DNA of 26,413 bases from a virus, in IMG/VR virus record IMGVR_UViG_3300006920_000203, positions 1 to 26,413 of that record. One strand, 5' to 3'. The position numbers and the translations under genes were made by a program. Below are positions 7,118 through 15,304 of this stretch, piece by piece (within the stretch, counting starts at the first letter, position 1; every line of letters starts with the position of its first letter). The notes under the pieces were generated by a model. It searched no databases and had not been told where the DNA came from. It saw nothing but the letters and a program-made list of their open reading frames with translations.

Positions 7118-9249
7118 AATACTTATCACATTGTGACGATTTGAACGGCTGTGGTAAAACGTTCCCTGGCGATATGTCACATTGTCCACATTGCGGTACA
7201 CCTGAACAGTTTTCAAAGCAAGCGCACGTCAACCCACGTGACTATGGGTACGATTTGGAAACTTACCCCAATTGCTTTACGGCTCGATTCATCCATATCG
7301 CTACCGATACGCGTTGGCGATTCGAGATCAGCGAATTTGTCGACGACTCAGTGGCTTTAATCGCTTTCGTTATGCAGCTTAAAGCCTGTAACGCTCGCGG
7401 CGTCGGTTACAATAACGTGGGGTTTGACTACCCAGTGTTACACCGTATCGTTATGGGGCAAATGAACGACCCCCGCGCTATTTACGATTTAGCGATGCGA
7501 TTGATCAAAGGTTCGAAAGACGAAAAGTTTGCGTTGCAAGTTTGGGACAACGAGCGACTATTCGAACAACTCGATTTAATTATGGTGTGGCATTACAACA
7601 AAGAGAACCCAGTCACAGGTACAGAGCCGACGAGCCTTAAAGCGCTTGAAATTGCGATGCGTATGGATAACGTCGACGATTTACCGTTCCCCGTTGGTAC
7701 AGTGTTAAACCGTGAACAAATCGAAGCGTTACACGCATATAACGAGCACGACGTTATCGCCACAATATTCTTTTACGTTCGGTCATTGACCCAAATTAAA
7801 CTACGTGAAGAACTATCCGTGACGTTCGGCAAGTCGTTTATGAACCACTCGAACACTAAAATGGGCGGCGATATTCTTATTCACGAATGTGAAAAGGCTG
7901 GTATCGAGTTTTACGACCGCGTGGGGCGTACTAAACACAAACGCCAAACGATACGCGCGTCAATCAATTTAGCCGAGTGTATATTCCCTTATGTTAAATT
8001 CGAGCGTCCAGAGTTTGAAGCGGTTCGAGCGTACTTAGCTAGCAAGACCATCACCGAAACTAAGGGCGTGTTTACTGGACTTAACGCCGATGTCAACGGA
8101 CTTAAATACTATTTCGGCACCGGTGGTATACATGCAAGTGTCGAGTCTCGTATATTCACATCTAACGTCACACATCAGATAATTGATGTAGATGTCGCCA
8201 GCTTTTACCCGAACCTAGCCATTCAGAACAGGTTACACGCTGACCATTTAGGAGTGGCATTCTGTGACGCTTACGAGGGAGTTTATAAAACACGTAAAAC
8301 GTATAAAAAAGGCAGCGCAGAGAACGCAGCATACAAAGAAGCCCTTAACGCTAACTACGGTAATAGTAACAACGCTTATAGTGTGTTCCTTGATCCTAAG
8401 TTCACGATGTCAATCACGCTCAACGGTCAATTATTGCTTTGTATGCTCGTCGAGCAACTAATCAAAGTGCCAGGTCTTGAAATGATTCAGGCCAACACCG
8501 ACGGCGTGACGTACTTTTGTCCACGTGGATACATTGAACACACCAGAGCGCTGTGTAAATGGTGGGAGCAGTTGACGCAACTTGAACTCGAAGAAGCGCA
8601 ATATTCTAGAATGTTTATCCGTGACGTTAACAGCTACATTGCCGAATATGAAGGCGGTAAATTGAAACGTATCGGTGCGTATGCTCACGAGCGCATGGAC
8701 GAGAATCCCGGCACGCGTGAAGTGCCTTACGGTAAGGACCCGTCACAACTAATAGTTCCTAAAGCGGCTGAGGCTGCGTTAGTACGTGGTGAGGATATTC
8801 GCACATTCATAATGAACCACGTTGACAACTACGACTTCATGTGTCGCGCCAAAGTGCCACGCTCGAATCGTCTCGTAATGCGTTGGCCAGAATATGACGC
8901 CGAAATGGAACTTAACAGTATCATTCGTTACTACGTATCGAACGACGGCGGTACGCTCGTTAAAATCGCCCCACCTACGGGCGAGATTGGCACGTGGAAA
9001 CGCGCAACAAAGGTCAGCGATACGTTGTACAATCAAGTGATCGCTGAGGTGGGCGACGCATGGGACGAACGTATCCACACGAAGAATCGCAGCAAGCACG
9101 ATAAGCGCGAAATGGGTATATGTGTGGGTTGGCGTGTTACGGACTGTTCAAACGTGAAGAACTTCGACCGTTCAACCGTTAATTACGACTATTACGTCGA
9201 ACAAGCGGAAAAACTCGTTAAACCTCTATTGACGCCATTGTCAAAGTGA
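7114..9249 (+). CDS. Family B DNA polymerase with 3'-5' exonuclease
   Basis: The protein has 711 aa. Four cysteines at 7, 13, 24 and 27 form an N-terminal zinc ribbon. Exo I DLE (47-49), Exo II YNNVGFD (99-105) and Exo III YNEHD (209-213) give the DEDD proofreading site. The polymerase region has the YFGTGGIHA block (333-341), motif A D360-VASFYP, motif B KEALNANYG (408-416) and motif C ANTDG (460-464). Motif C has Asn in place of the first Asp of the classical DTDS, which I recall from other phage enzymes of this group. The protein is shorter than typical family B polymerases and has no obvious protein-priming insertions that I could place. It is the main replicase of the phage. Upstream coupling to mazG is through a 4-base overlap. 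Confidence 0.93.
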   Translation: MKYLSHCDDLNGCGKTFPGDMSHCPHCGTPEQFSKQAHVNPRDYGYDLETYPNCFTARFIHIATDTRWRFEISEFVDDSVALIAFVMQLKACNARGVGYNNVGFDYPVLHRIVMGQMNDPRAIYDLAMRLIKGSKDEKFALQVWDNERLFEQLDLIMVWHYNKENPVTGTEPTSLKALEIAMRMDNVDDLPFPVGTVLNREQIEALHAYNEHDVIATIFFYVRSLTQIKLREELSVTFGKSFMNHSNTKMGGDILIHECEKAGIEFYDRVGRTKHKRQTIRASINLAECIFPYVKFERPEFEAVRAYLASKTITETKGVFTGLNADVNGLKYYFGTGGIHASVESRIFTSNVTHQIIDVDVASFYPNLAIQNRLHADHLGVAFCDAYEGVYKTRKTYKKGSAENAAYKEALNANYGNSNNAYSVFLDPKFTMSITLNGQLLLCMLVEQLIKVPGLEMIQANTDGVTYFCPRGYIEHTRALCKWWEQLTQLELEEAQYSRMFIRDVNSYIAEYEGGKLKRIGAYAHERMDENPGTREVPYGKDPSQLIVPKAAEAALVRGEDIRTFIMNHVDNYDFMCRAKVPRSNRLVMRWPEYDAEMELNSIIRYYVSNDGGTLVKIAPPTGEIGTWKRATKVSDTLYNQVIAEVGDAWDERIHTKNRSKHDKREMGICVGWRVTDCSNVKNFDRSTVNYDYYVEQAEKLVKPLLTPLSK

Positions 9250-9305
9250 TGTACATTTAGGTCATGGGCGCTTCACATCGGGGCGCTATTATTGGGAGTG
9301 ATAAA

Positions 9306-9407
9306 ATGATTAATTTCTTATTGTGTTGGTTAGCGCTATCAGTGATTTTAACCCCACTGATTTGTCGATTCTTTCATGTCGCTAAGGGTGGTGAGTGTGA
9401 TGAATAA
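9306..9407 (+). CDS. Tiny membrane peptide, 33 aa
   Basis: The ORF starts MINFLLCWLALSVILTPLIC and ends FFHVAKGGECDE. It has one predicted membrane span near the N-terminus and a short polar tail. GGGAG sits 8 bases before the ATG. Its last 8 bases (ATGAATAA) hold the start of the next gene. The function is unknown; coupling and ribosome site support translation. Confidence 0.55.
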   Translation: MINFLLCWLALSVILTPLICRFFHVAKGGECDE

Positions 9408-9717
9408 AGGAGAATTATGTGAAATTAAAATAGGTTCGTCGTGGCGTGTGGATAGATTTGATACAACAACGAGACTCTGTGGTGGTATCGAGTATAAAGG
9501 CGAATCTTTTATTGGTTCAGATGTGCGAAAAGTTCCAGAATTACTAGCTGACAAACAACGTATCGAAGCGCTCGAAGCGGCATTAAAAGAAGCGCATCGT
9601 GTCATTCTTCACGAGTTAGACAACGGTCGGACGCCTTACATGTTACCCGTTGATAACGGTGGTAAGGGTTTAGGATATATTGAGGATGTACTCGCGGGGA
9701 TCAATCGCCACGTCTAA
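9400..9717 (+). CDS. Hypothetical phage protein, 105 aa, helical C-terminal half
   Basis: I choose the ATG at 9400 (MNKGELCEIKIGSSWRVDRF) because GGTGGTGAG precedes it. An earlier in-frame ATG at 9376 has no ribosome site. The N-terminal half is beta-rich. The segment ADKQRIEALEAALKEAHRVI is an amphipathic or coiled-coil helix seen in many small phage proteins. The 3' end overlaps the opposing holin-like gene by 17 bp, and no terminator is seen between them. Confidence 0.7.
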   Translation: MNKGELCEIKIGSSWRVDRFDTTTRLCGGIEYKGESFIGSDVRKVPELLADKQRIEALEAALKEAHRVILHELDNGRTPYMLPVDNGGKGLGYIEDVLAGINRHV

Positions 9718-9991
9718 CCGCTGCTAATAACTCGGCGCGTAATGACTCATGTTGTTGCGCGTTTTGTATTCTTTCAGCTTCTAAGCGCTCGCGATGATGA
9801 CGTTCGTCACGTATACCCGCCAATACTTTAAACACCACACCTATTAATAATGATAAAAGCGATAAACCTAAACCGATCATCATCGCATTTTCGTTAATCC
9901 AACCCGTTACTGTTCCCGTCGTCGTTACGACTCCGCCGACCGCTGAGCCGTAAATCCCCACATTGCCCACATCTGGTGTGTGTACGCTCAT
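9701..9991 (-). CDS. Holin-like membrane protein, 96 aa
   Basis: The start at 9991 overlaps the preceding stop as TAATG. A longer frame to 10024 would only add residues from inside the neighbour. A Gly/Thr-rich N-terminus with WINENAMMIG leads into one strong membrane span (GLGLSLLSLLIGVVFKVLAG). A highly charged helical tail follows (DERHHRERLEAERIQNAQQH). This resembles the Lysis-S/class II holin type, in which a first weak helix precedes a strong span and a charged tail. Adjacent membrane genes and the nearby lysozyme support a lysis role. Confidence 0.7.
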   Translation of the reverse strand: MSVHTPDVGNVGIYGSAVGGVVTTTGTVTGWINENAMMIGLGLSLLSLLIGVVFKVLAGIRDERHHRERLEAERIQNAQQHESLRAELLAAVRRGD

Positions 9992-10431
9992 TATCTCGTA
10001 TACCTTTGTAAATTGACCAACCAAGAGCAGCCACTTGGATTAAAATCACGATAAGCAGCCCATAATGTTGGAAAAATTGCGATAATTTGACACCCCACCA
10101 ATCCATAAATGACACCTTCGTAGTTGTTGTAAATTAAAATATGCTGTCCGTGCGCAACGTCATACGCTAGTGCCGCATATGCTACGAGTGTGAATAATAA
10201 AACGATAGCGTGATAAAAACCTAGCGTAGTGCGCGGTATACATAAAATCACGGCACCTACAAATGTAATGGTCGGGACGAGTTTATATAATAATGGATCT
10301 TCGTTGCTGAGTACGCACGTCAATATAAAAGTTAAGACCGTGACGACACACAACGTTAACCACTCTCTACGATGCGGTTGATACAACGTCAACACACCGA
10401 AAAGAACCGCGCATAACGCTAGATATGTCAT
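9991..10431 (-). CDS. Multi-span membrane protein, 146 aa
   Basis: About four hydrophobic segments are visible: YLALCAVLFGVLTLY, LTLCVVTVLTFILTCVL, VPTITFVGAVILCIP with FYHAIVLLFTLVAYAALAY, and GVIYGLVGCQIIAIFP. Start and stop are both TAATG junctions with the small peptide upstream and the holin-like gene downstream. It may be a second holin or an antiholin, but I recognise no family. A second frame at 9894-10115 also encodes a hydrophobic stretch, which I treat as overlap noise. Confidence 0.65.
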   Translation of the reverse strand: MTYLALCAVLFGVLTLYQPHRREWLTLCVVTVLTFILTCVLSNEDPLLYKLVPTITFVGAVILCIPRTTLGFYHAIVLLFTLVAYAALAYDVAHGQHILIYNNYEGVIYGLVGCQIIAIFPTLWAAYRDFNPSGCSWLVNLQRYTR

Positions 10432-10505
10432 TATTTAGTATTTTTCACAGGTTTACTTGAGTCTTTTTGTTTCACAGGTAGTGTCGGTTTACTTGATACT
10501 GGCAT
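10431..10505 (-). CDS. 24-aa Lys/Pro-rich peptide
   Basis: The peptide reads MPVSSKPTLPVKQKDSSKPV followed by KNTK. GGAG lies 8 bases before the ATG. Its TAA overlaps the ATG of the four-helix membrane gene (TAATG). It holds an internal imperfect repeat (SSKPTLPVK / SSKPVKN). The ribosome site plus coupling make translation likely; it may serve as a leader for the lysis genes. Confidence 0.5.
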   Translation of the reverse strand: MPVSSKPTLPVKQKDSSKPVKNTK

Positions 10506-10528
10506 GATAATTACTCCAATTGTGGGTT

Positions 10529-10558
10529 TGTGTTAATATACACATTAATATTAACACA
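10529..10558. promoter_or_regulatory. 11-bp perfect inverted repeat between divergent lysis genes
   Basis: TGTGTTAATAT (10529-10539) and ATATTAACACA (10548-10558) are exact inverted copies with an 8-bp spacer. They lie between the leftward membrane genes and the rightward lysozyme, where promoters for both must be. The AT-rich arms contain TTAATAT words like the -10 regions elsewhere. It is a likely operator controlling lysis timing. Confidence 0.6.
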
Positions 10559-10572
10559 TTGAGGTACTTAAA

Positions 10573-11103
10573 ATGAACAATAAATTAGTCGGCGGTACAT
10601 TATTTGCGGCCGTCGCGCTCGTTGCGGGTTTTGAAGGTACTAAATACTTGGCGTATCAAGACCCCGTGGGGATATGGACTATTTGCACAGGCGCGACAAA
10701 AGGCGTCAAACAGGGCGATACAGCTACGCCCAAAGAATGCCAAGACAGATTAATCGTTGAATTACTTGAACACGCTAAACCGCTTCAACGTATACCACAC
10801 AAATTACCCGACAATGTGATCGTGGCGTGGGCTGACTTCTCATACAACCTAGGCACGGGCGCGTTGCAAAATTCCACAGGTTATAAGTTACTGCGGCAAG
10901 GCAGGTGGCGAGAGTCGTGTAAAAATATCTTAGCTTATAAGTATATTCGAGTCGGCGGGAAACTTGTCGACTGCTTCGACGATGCGAACGCGCGGACTTG
11001 TGGCGGGATAAAAAAACGGCGCACAACTGAATATCAATTATGCGCCGGTAAGATTAGCGTTGAACAAGCAACACTGTTGTTCAGCTCTACACATAGAGGT
11101 TAG
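10573..11103 (+). CDS. SAR-type endolysin, glycoside hydrolase family 24 lysozyme
   Basis: The protein has 176 aa. The N-terminus (KLVGGTLFAAVALVAG) is a weakly hydrophobic signal-anchor-release segment. The catalytic triad Glu21-x8-Asp30-x5-Thr36 matches phage P21-type lysozymes. WADFSYNLGTGAL and GRWRESCKNI are further family blocks, and CGGIKKRRTTEYQLC is the usual RRxxE..L region. It would be exported by the host Sec system and cleave peptidoglycan after release from the membrane. GAGG lies about 10 bases before the ATG. The stop overlaps the fibre stop on the other strand by 2 bases, and no terminator is visible. Confidence 0.93.
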   Translation: MNNKLVGGTLFAAVALVAGFEGTKYLAYQDPVGIWTICTGATKGVKQGDTATPKECQDRLIVELLEHAKPLQRIPHKLPDNVIVAWADFSYNLGTGALQNSTGYKLLRQGRWRESCKNILAYKYIRVGGKLVDCFDDANARTCGGIKKRRTTEYQLCAGKISVEQATLLFSSTHRG

Positions 11104-13118
11104 TAAACTACATCTTCCCAGTTAGACAAATACAATTGACCAATTAAAAACTTCCAGTGGTTTGCGTTAGCCACTGATGGTGCAAGTTTGATAAGTATAG
11201 AATGACCATTTATTGCAGCTGGTGTGTTTGCTCTAGATATCCAAAATTGGGACTCTGCATTATTAGCTACCCCAACGTTAATAATGTCTGTCACCGTAAA
11301 ACCTTTATTAGCTGAGACAGCTAGACCAACTGTTGCAGAACTACCATCTGGGATGTCTCGATATACTGATTTCATATGACACATTCCGCTGCAATCATAG
11401 CTGGCAGTGTCAAGCAGTATATAACCTCCCGCGTCCTTCGCTGCCAATCCTTGTTCATGGAAGTTGCTATTAAATTCATCCACTAGACCACCCACATTTT
11501 TAACACTAAACGGTTTAACGTTTTTAACAGTGGGTGTGGTGTTTGACATTAAGTTAGCGCTAGATGTTATCGCCCCGAACTCAGCGTAATCATTATCGCT
11601 TGTGAATATCACGGGGGTGATTTTAACCTTGGCAGCTGAAGTTGTAAACGATATGAGTTTATTTAAAACTTTTAAAAGGTCATTATTGCTTTTTGGTGAG
11701 CTAATAATACTTGGGTCAGTAGTACCACCCCATACAAACATAGCGCATGAACCATCATCAGATAGTCCCGCAACTGCTTTTGCATAGTTATCTATTTTAC
11801 TCACACTTAAAGTGTATGCCGCATGTGTAAATAGCCCGATTACGGGTATCAACTTTGTGCTGGGGTGTTTAACTAAGTAGCTCCCCTGAAGAACTACCCC
11901 CTTAACAGTGTTATTTCTATCAATTGTATCAGTGAGATATTTAGAACTTAACGCTCCCTCGGTATAATAGTGCTGTAGAAATATAATATCAAACTTATCT
12001 GACACTAATCTAGTCATTTCCATTTCCAGCACAGCAGAGCAAGCTATGGGTTTATTAGTCACAGCCTTATAACTAAGCACTCTTGCATCTTGTGCTGCTA
12101 CAGGTATGGCTTGCGCGTCCGGTTCATCATATATATAGAAGGCAATGACATTAGCATAATCAGTTATTAGCTGTGGTAGTGATGCTACAGCTTCATTACT
12201 GTAAGCCATAATCTGCATCTTAGCTGCAATAACGCTGCGAAGTAGTAGTAACTGATTGGATTCAGCAAATAACCCGAACGACATGATAGTGTTAATACCT
12301 TTCGATTTAAGATAAGAACACGTCCCCCAATCCCAATCTGTGTCTGTATAAGCCATTCTTATGGGTTCACCTGCTCCAACTTTATTCTCCATACACACTG
12401 AGATATTGAAAGTGTGGCCAGCCTTCGTCTGTATTTGAGCGCTACCTGCAAAACTCAACGCGTCAGTAGCTGGAATAAAGTTCTCAGTCTTGTAAGTCAA
12501 CGTGTTAGCTACGATAGTTCCAACACCGGCAGCCTCCATCTGAGTTAACACCACATCAATGTCACTTACTGTTGAGTCAACAGCACCAAAACTATCAACA
12601 GTTGTGTTGCCGTCAACCTTAACGAAACAACCAGAACCGACACCCACGGTGTAGAGTGTTGCTAAGTCGCCAAAAGTACCGTCCCAAGCCAGAACCCTGA
12701 TTGGGTCTAATACGGTTCCTCCGTTATGAGTAGCTTTGTCCTTTGTGTCGTCCCAAATAAACAAACCGCCACCAACACTTGAATCCACGTAAAAACCGTT
12801 AACGACTGTACCGGATTTATCAGATGGATTAGTTACTAAACCTAAATCTTTTATTGAGTCTACAGTCCTGCCGAACAAATTAAACATCGCATCGACACGT
12901 TGCGATACCCCAAGTTTATCAGGTTCACCACTCGGTACGATACCAGCTTGCGCGAATAACTCAGCGTCGGAACCCGCGTAATCGTTACCCCACGCAGCGT
13001 CGAGCGGCGTACCGTCCTTAGCACCGGGTACTGACTCGTTTTTTAACGAACCATAAGGGTAATCGCCGTCGGCGGGATTTGCGCGTGGTGCGAACTTTTC
13101 ATAAATTTTAATGGCCAT
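11100..13118 (-). CDS. Tail fibre/tailspike with putative TIM-barrel glycosidase-like domain
   Basis: The protein has 672 aa. Residues 1 to about 90 are a virion-anchor region (NPADGDYPYGSLKN, GTPLDAAWGNDYAG), typical of phage fibres next to the baseplate. Residues 104-150 (GFYVDSSVGGGLFIWD, NGGTVLDP) resemble the entry of tailspike beta-helix domains. From about 250 to 465 repeated beta-alpha units appear: GINTIMSFG, AKMQIMAYS, NVIAFYIYDEPDA (323-335), FDIIFLQHYY, GSCAMFVWGG. YxxDEPD is a hallmark of barrel glycosidase-like domains, with Glu332 a candidate acid. The C-terminal 200 residues look like a beta-sandwich. Predicted role: receptor binding and possibly cleavage of a surface polysaccharide. 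CpG is rare in about 11100-12590 but frequent in the anchor-coding part. Confidence 0.8.
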   Translation of the reverse strand: MAIKIYEKFAPRANPADGDYPYGSLKNESVPGAKDGTPLDAAWGNDYAGSDAELFAQAGIVPSGEPDKLGVSQRVDAMFNLFGRTVDSIKDLGLVTNPSDKSGTVVNGFYVDSSVGGGLFIWDDTKDKATHNGGTVLDPIRVLAWDGTFGDLATLYTVGVGSGCFVKVDGNTTVDSFGAVDSTVSDIDVVLTQMEAAGVGTIVANTLTYKTENFIPATDALSFAGSAQIQTKAGHTFNISVCMENKVGAGEPIRMAYTDTDWDWGTCSYLKSKGINTIMSFGLFAESNQLLLLRSVIAAKMQIMAYSNEAVASLPQLITDYANVIAFYIYDEPDAQAIPVAAQDARVLSYKAVTNKPIACSAVLEMEMTRLVSDKFDIIFLQHYYTEGALSSKYLTDTIDRNNTVKGVVLQGSYLVKHPSTKLIPVIGLFTHAAYTLSVSKIDNYAKAVAGLSDDGSCAMFVWGGTTDPSIISSPKSNNDLLKVLNKLISFTTSAAKVKITPVIFTSDNDYAEFGAITSSANLMSNTTPTVKNVKPFSVKNVGGLVDEFNSNFHEQGLAAKDAGGYILLDTASYDCSGMCHMKSVYRDIPDGSSATVGLAVSANKGFTVTDIINVGVANNAESQFWISRANTPAAINGHSILIKLAPSVANANHWKFLIGQLYLSNWEDVVY

Positions 13119-13123
13119 TGTGG

Positions 13124-13759
13124 CTATGCTCCAAAGTAGAAACCGAATGATGCGCGAGTATCACCAAAACTAAACGCCCCGCCAAACTGTGTAATTGCTG
13201 TTTCTTCGACGTACCCCAAAAACCTAACACCTTGCGGTCTTGGTACTACGTCAAACGTGTTAAATACAAACCTTTCAATATCTGTTAATTCCGACCCGAA
13301 TGACACGCTCATTGTCATGTTTTCGTTATCGACAACCTGTATCGGACTTGACTCAGTGATGAAACTTAACGCTGATGCGATACCGTCAAGTGTCGCGTCG
13401 TTGTTGTTCTTGGCAATTTTAGCACGAATGAGCACGCGAAATATAGCGTCACTAACCCCTTGCGATAATACAGAACCTGTAGACTCGAATTGCGAATCAG
13501 CGCCACCAAATTGACAAGCGTCACCTTCACCGCCGAAATACGTATCAGGGTCAAACACGACAAACGATTCAAACCCGCGGTCAATAACGACAATTCGACC
13601 AATAACGTCAAGTTGTGCACCGACAGCCGTGTCGATATCGTAAGACATTCTAACCGCGTCGAACGTATCGAATAGCGGTTGCGCCATTGCTGGCGTGATG
13701 TTATACCACGCAACAGCTTTGGGTTTATCCGCGTATTGTGCGTAAATACGATTAGGCAT
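13124..13759 (-). CDS. Baseplate/tail protein, DUF2612-like
   Basis: The protein has 211 aa. GAQLDVIGRIVVIDRG is the signature of DUF2612 phage proteins, which occupy the position of Mu gp48 / P2 gpI just after baseplate J. They are thought to link the wedge to the fibre. The next gene downstream is the fibre, which fits this. Its start overlaps the J gene by 8 bases. Aromatic-glycine repeats occur (TYFGGEGDACQFGGADSQFE and FGGAFSFGDTRASFGFYFGA). Confidence 0.82.
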   Translation of the reverse strand: MPNRIYAQYADKPKAVAWYNITPAMAQPLFDTFDAVRMSYDIDTAVGAQLDVIGRIVVIDRGFESFVVFDPDTYFGGEGDACQFGGADSQFESTGSVLSQGVSDAIFRVLIRAKIAKNNNDATLDGIASALSFITESSPIQVVDNENMTMSVSFGSELTDIERFVFNTFDVVPRPQGVRFLGYVEETAITQFGGAFSFGDTRASFGFYFGA

Positions 13760-14957
13760 TGATAGTCACCGCTATATTACCCGACGTCCAGCGCGACAAC
13801 TCGTTAAACGCGATAGGTACTTGACCACCTGTTAACGTGTTCACCGTTAAGCCAGTTACGTATGAATTGCCGTATTGACCTATAACCTGATTCACAGGTG
13901 TGTAAATACGCGATACTGGGACTTCTTCGCCAATGTCAAACCCGACAGCGTTAAATCCACATTCAACGGCTACAAGGTCGCCAGCCGCGTAATCTAAAAT
14001 CGCCTGACTTATTAAATCGGCGACGTTACCTGGTAATGATCCGTCGTTTTGAATCGTAACGACCACGATCATATCGATATACGTTGGACGGCTGAACGTG
14101 ATGTCTTTTTTATTTGACGGATACAAGTCGAATACGTCTAGCACCGTGACAAGTGTACCGCTAGCGTGAAACGTACAGCCCGGATTCTTTTTACGGAATA
14201 TAGCGAGCGCTACGTCCGCGTCAGTTCCACCGTCAACGATAGGTGCGATACTGTGTTCAGGTAATCCGTTTGCGTCTGTTACGTCAGTGTCGTTCTCATA
14301 AATCACAGCGCGACGAACACCGTTTACCGCGAATATCTCGCCGAGCATATTGTCAACTTGAGCGTTACCAGGTCGTGATACGGATTTGGCGCGTTCGAGT
14401 CGTAACGATGCGTCATTTTGTCGATTCGTGCCGGGTGTTGCAACCGATGCGTTCGTGACAGTTTGCCAACCACCCACAACGTTAACGATACGTGTCAACG
14501 TACCTATATTAGCTTGTGTCGCCCCGTTGACCGTACACGTAGCGTTGACCGTAACCGTACCGCCACCACCGATTGTGGCGTTAGTATCAATCGACCAACG
14601 TGAACCGTCAACACGGGACTCGACTTGACGACCAGCGATAATCACTGTGCCGGGTACGCCGCCGAGTGTTAATTCCACATTGCTCGGAGTTCCTTGACTG
14701 CGAATAGTACCGGTCAATGAGCAGATAATATTTAAGTCGACATTCTTCGCTTTGTTCGGGTCTTTTGAGTTGTAAGCGACTTGCCCCAACTCGTCAAGAT
14801 TCGTCCAAATTTCAGCGTCCGACGCTAGCTTTAAACCGTCGGGCGTCGATGGGTCTAGGTTCCATTTCGGGTCGATTGCGAGATATAACGCCCGCTCAGT
14901 ATCGAACCACTGGTTTTGTGGGTATAGTACATAACCCGTTGATGTTAGTTCGGCCAT
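13752..14957 (-). CDS. Baseplate J-like wedge protein
   Basis: The protein has 401 aa. Features shared with Mu gp47 / P2 gpJ are QGTPSNVELTLGGVPGTVII followed by the RQVES region, TNASVATPGTNRQNDASLRL followed by ERAKSVS, and GEIFAVNGVRRAVIYENDTD. It forms the baseplate wedge around the hub in contractile tails. It starts at a TAATG junction with the gp25/W-like gene and ends inside the DUF2612 gene. Confidence 0.9.
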   Translation of the reverse strand: MAELTSTGYVLYPQNQWFDTERALYLAIDPKWNLDPSTPDGLKLASDAEIWTNLDELGQVAYNSKDPNKAKNVDLNIICSLTGTIRSQGTPSNVELTLGGVPGTVIIAGRQVESRVDGSRWSIDTNATIGGGGTVTVNATCTVNGATQANIGTLTRIVNVVGGWQTVTNASVATPGTNRQNDASLRLERAKSVSRPGNAQVDNMLGEIFAVNGVRRAVIYENDTDVTDANGLPEHSIAPIVDGGTDADVALAIFRKKNPGCTFHASGTLVTVLDVFDLYPSNKKDITFSRPTYIDMIVVVTIQNDGSLPGNVADLISQAILDYAAGDLVAVECGFNAVGFDIGEEVPVSRIYTPVNQVIGQYGNSYVTGLTVNTLTGGQVPIAFNELSRWTSGNIAVTINA

Positions 14958-15304
14958 TACACGATCACCGTTGTTGTTTCACCTGTTGTCGTTAGTATAT
15001 CAGCCGTGACGCTATATTTGCGAGTGTTGATATCAAAGTCAGTGTTAAACTCAAGTATACGAACGACCCCCTCTGTCCGAATGATTCGGTTTTTAATCGC
15101 GGCCTCTTTGCTCGATAATGTACCTTCTTTACCTAAAATTGACTGATACCACGGTGTCCCGTCGGTAATATCGCGGAAATACTCACCAATGAATAAGCGT
15201 AGTCGAGTCGCTACGGTTTGCGCTATTTCTTCAACGCCGCCCGTAAATTGCACACCACTTGTCACAATGTCGCCCGTGGTTGGGTCTAATCGTCTTACTG
15301 TCAT
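14957..15304 (-). CDS. Baseplate wedge protein, gp25/W-like
   Basis: The protein has 115 aa. EEIAQTVATRLRLFIGEYFR, TPWYQSILGK, SKEAAIKNRIIRTEGV and the paired beta strands at the end fit the small wedge proteins (T4 gp25, P2 gpW, Mu gp46 group). These proteins connect sheath to baseplate. The order spike, W, J is the classical one. The ATG directly abuts the spike stop codon. Confidence 0.82.
   Translation of the reverse strand: MTVRRLDPTTGDIVTSGVQFTGGVEEIAQTVATRLRLFIGEYFRDITDGTPWYQSILGKEGTLSSKEAAIKNRIIRTEGVVRILEFNTDFDINTRKYSVTADILTTTGETTTVIV

Noticed and set aside
7561-7600. Clamp-binding motif (QLDLI) in the DNA polymerase
   Set aside because: It looks like the bacterial QLxLF motif but lies within the exonuclease domain between Exo II and Exo III, probably a buried strand. 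I do not use it as evidence for clamp binding.
9250-9305. Terminator after the polymerase gene
   Set aside because: GGGCGC and GGGGCGC lie there as direct rather than properly inverted copies, and no T-run follows.
9894-10115. Alternative leftward ORF (MDWWGVKLSQFFQHYG...) with a hydrophobic stretch
   Set aside because: It overlaps both the four-helix membrane gene and the holin-like gene in a third frame, and its second half is Arg/Asn-rich noise. The other two frames are joined by TAATG junctions, so they are preferred.
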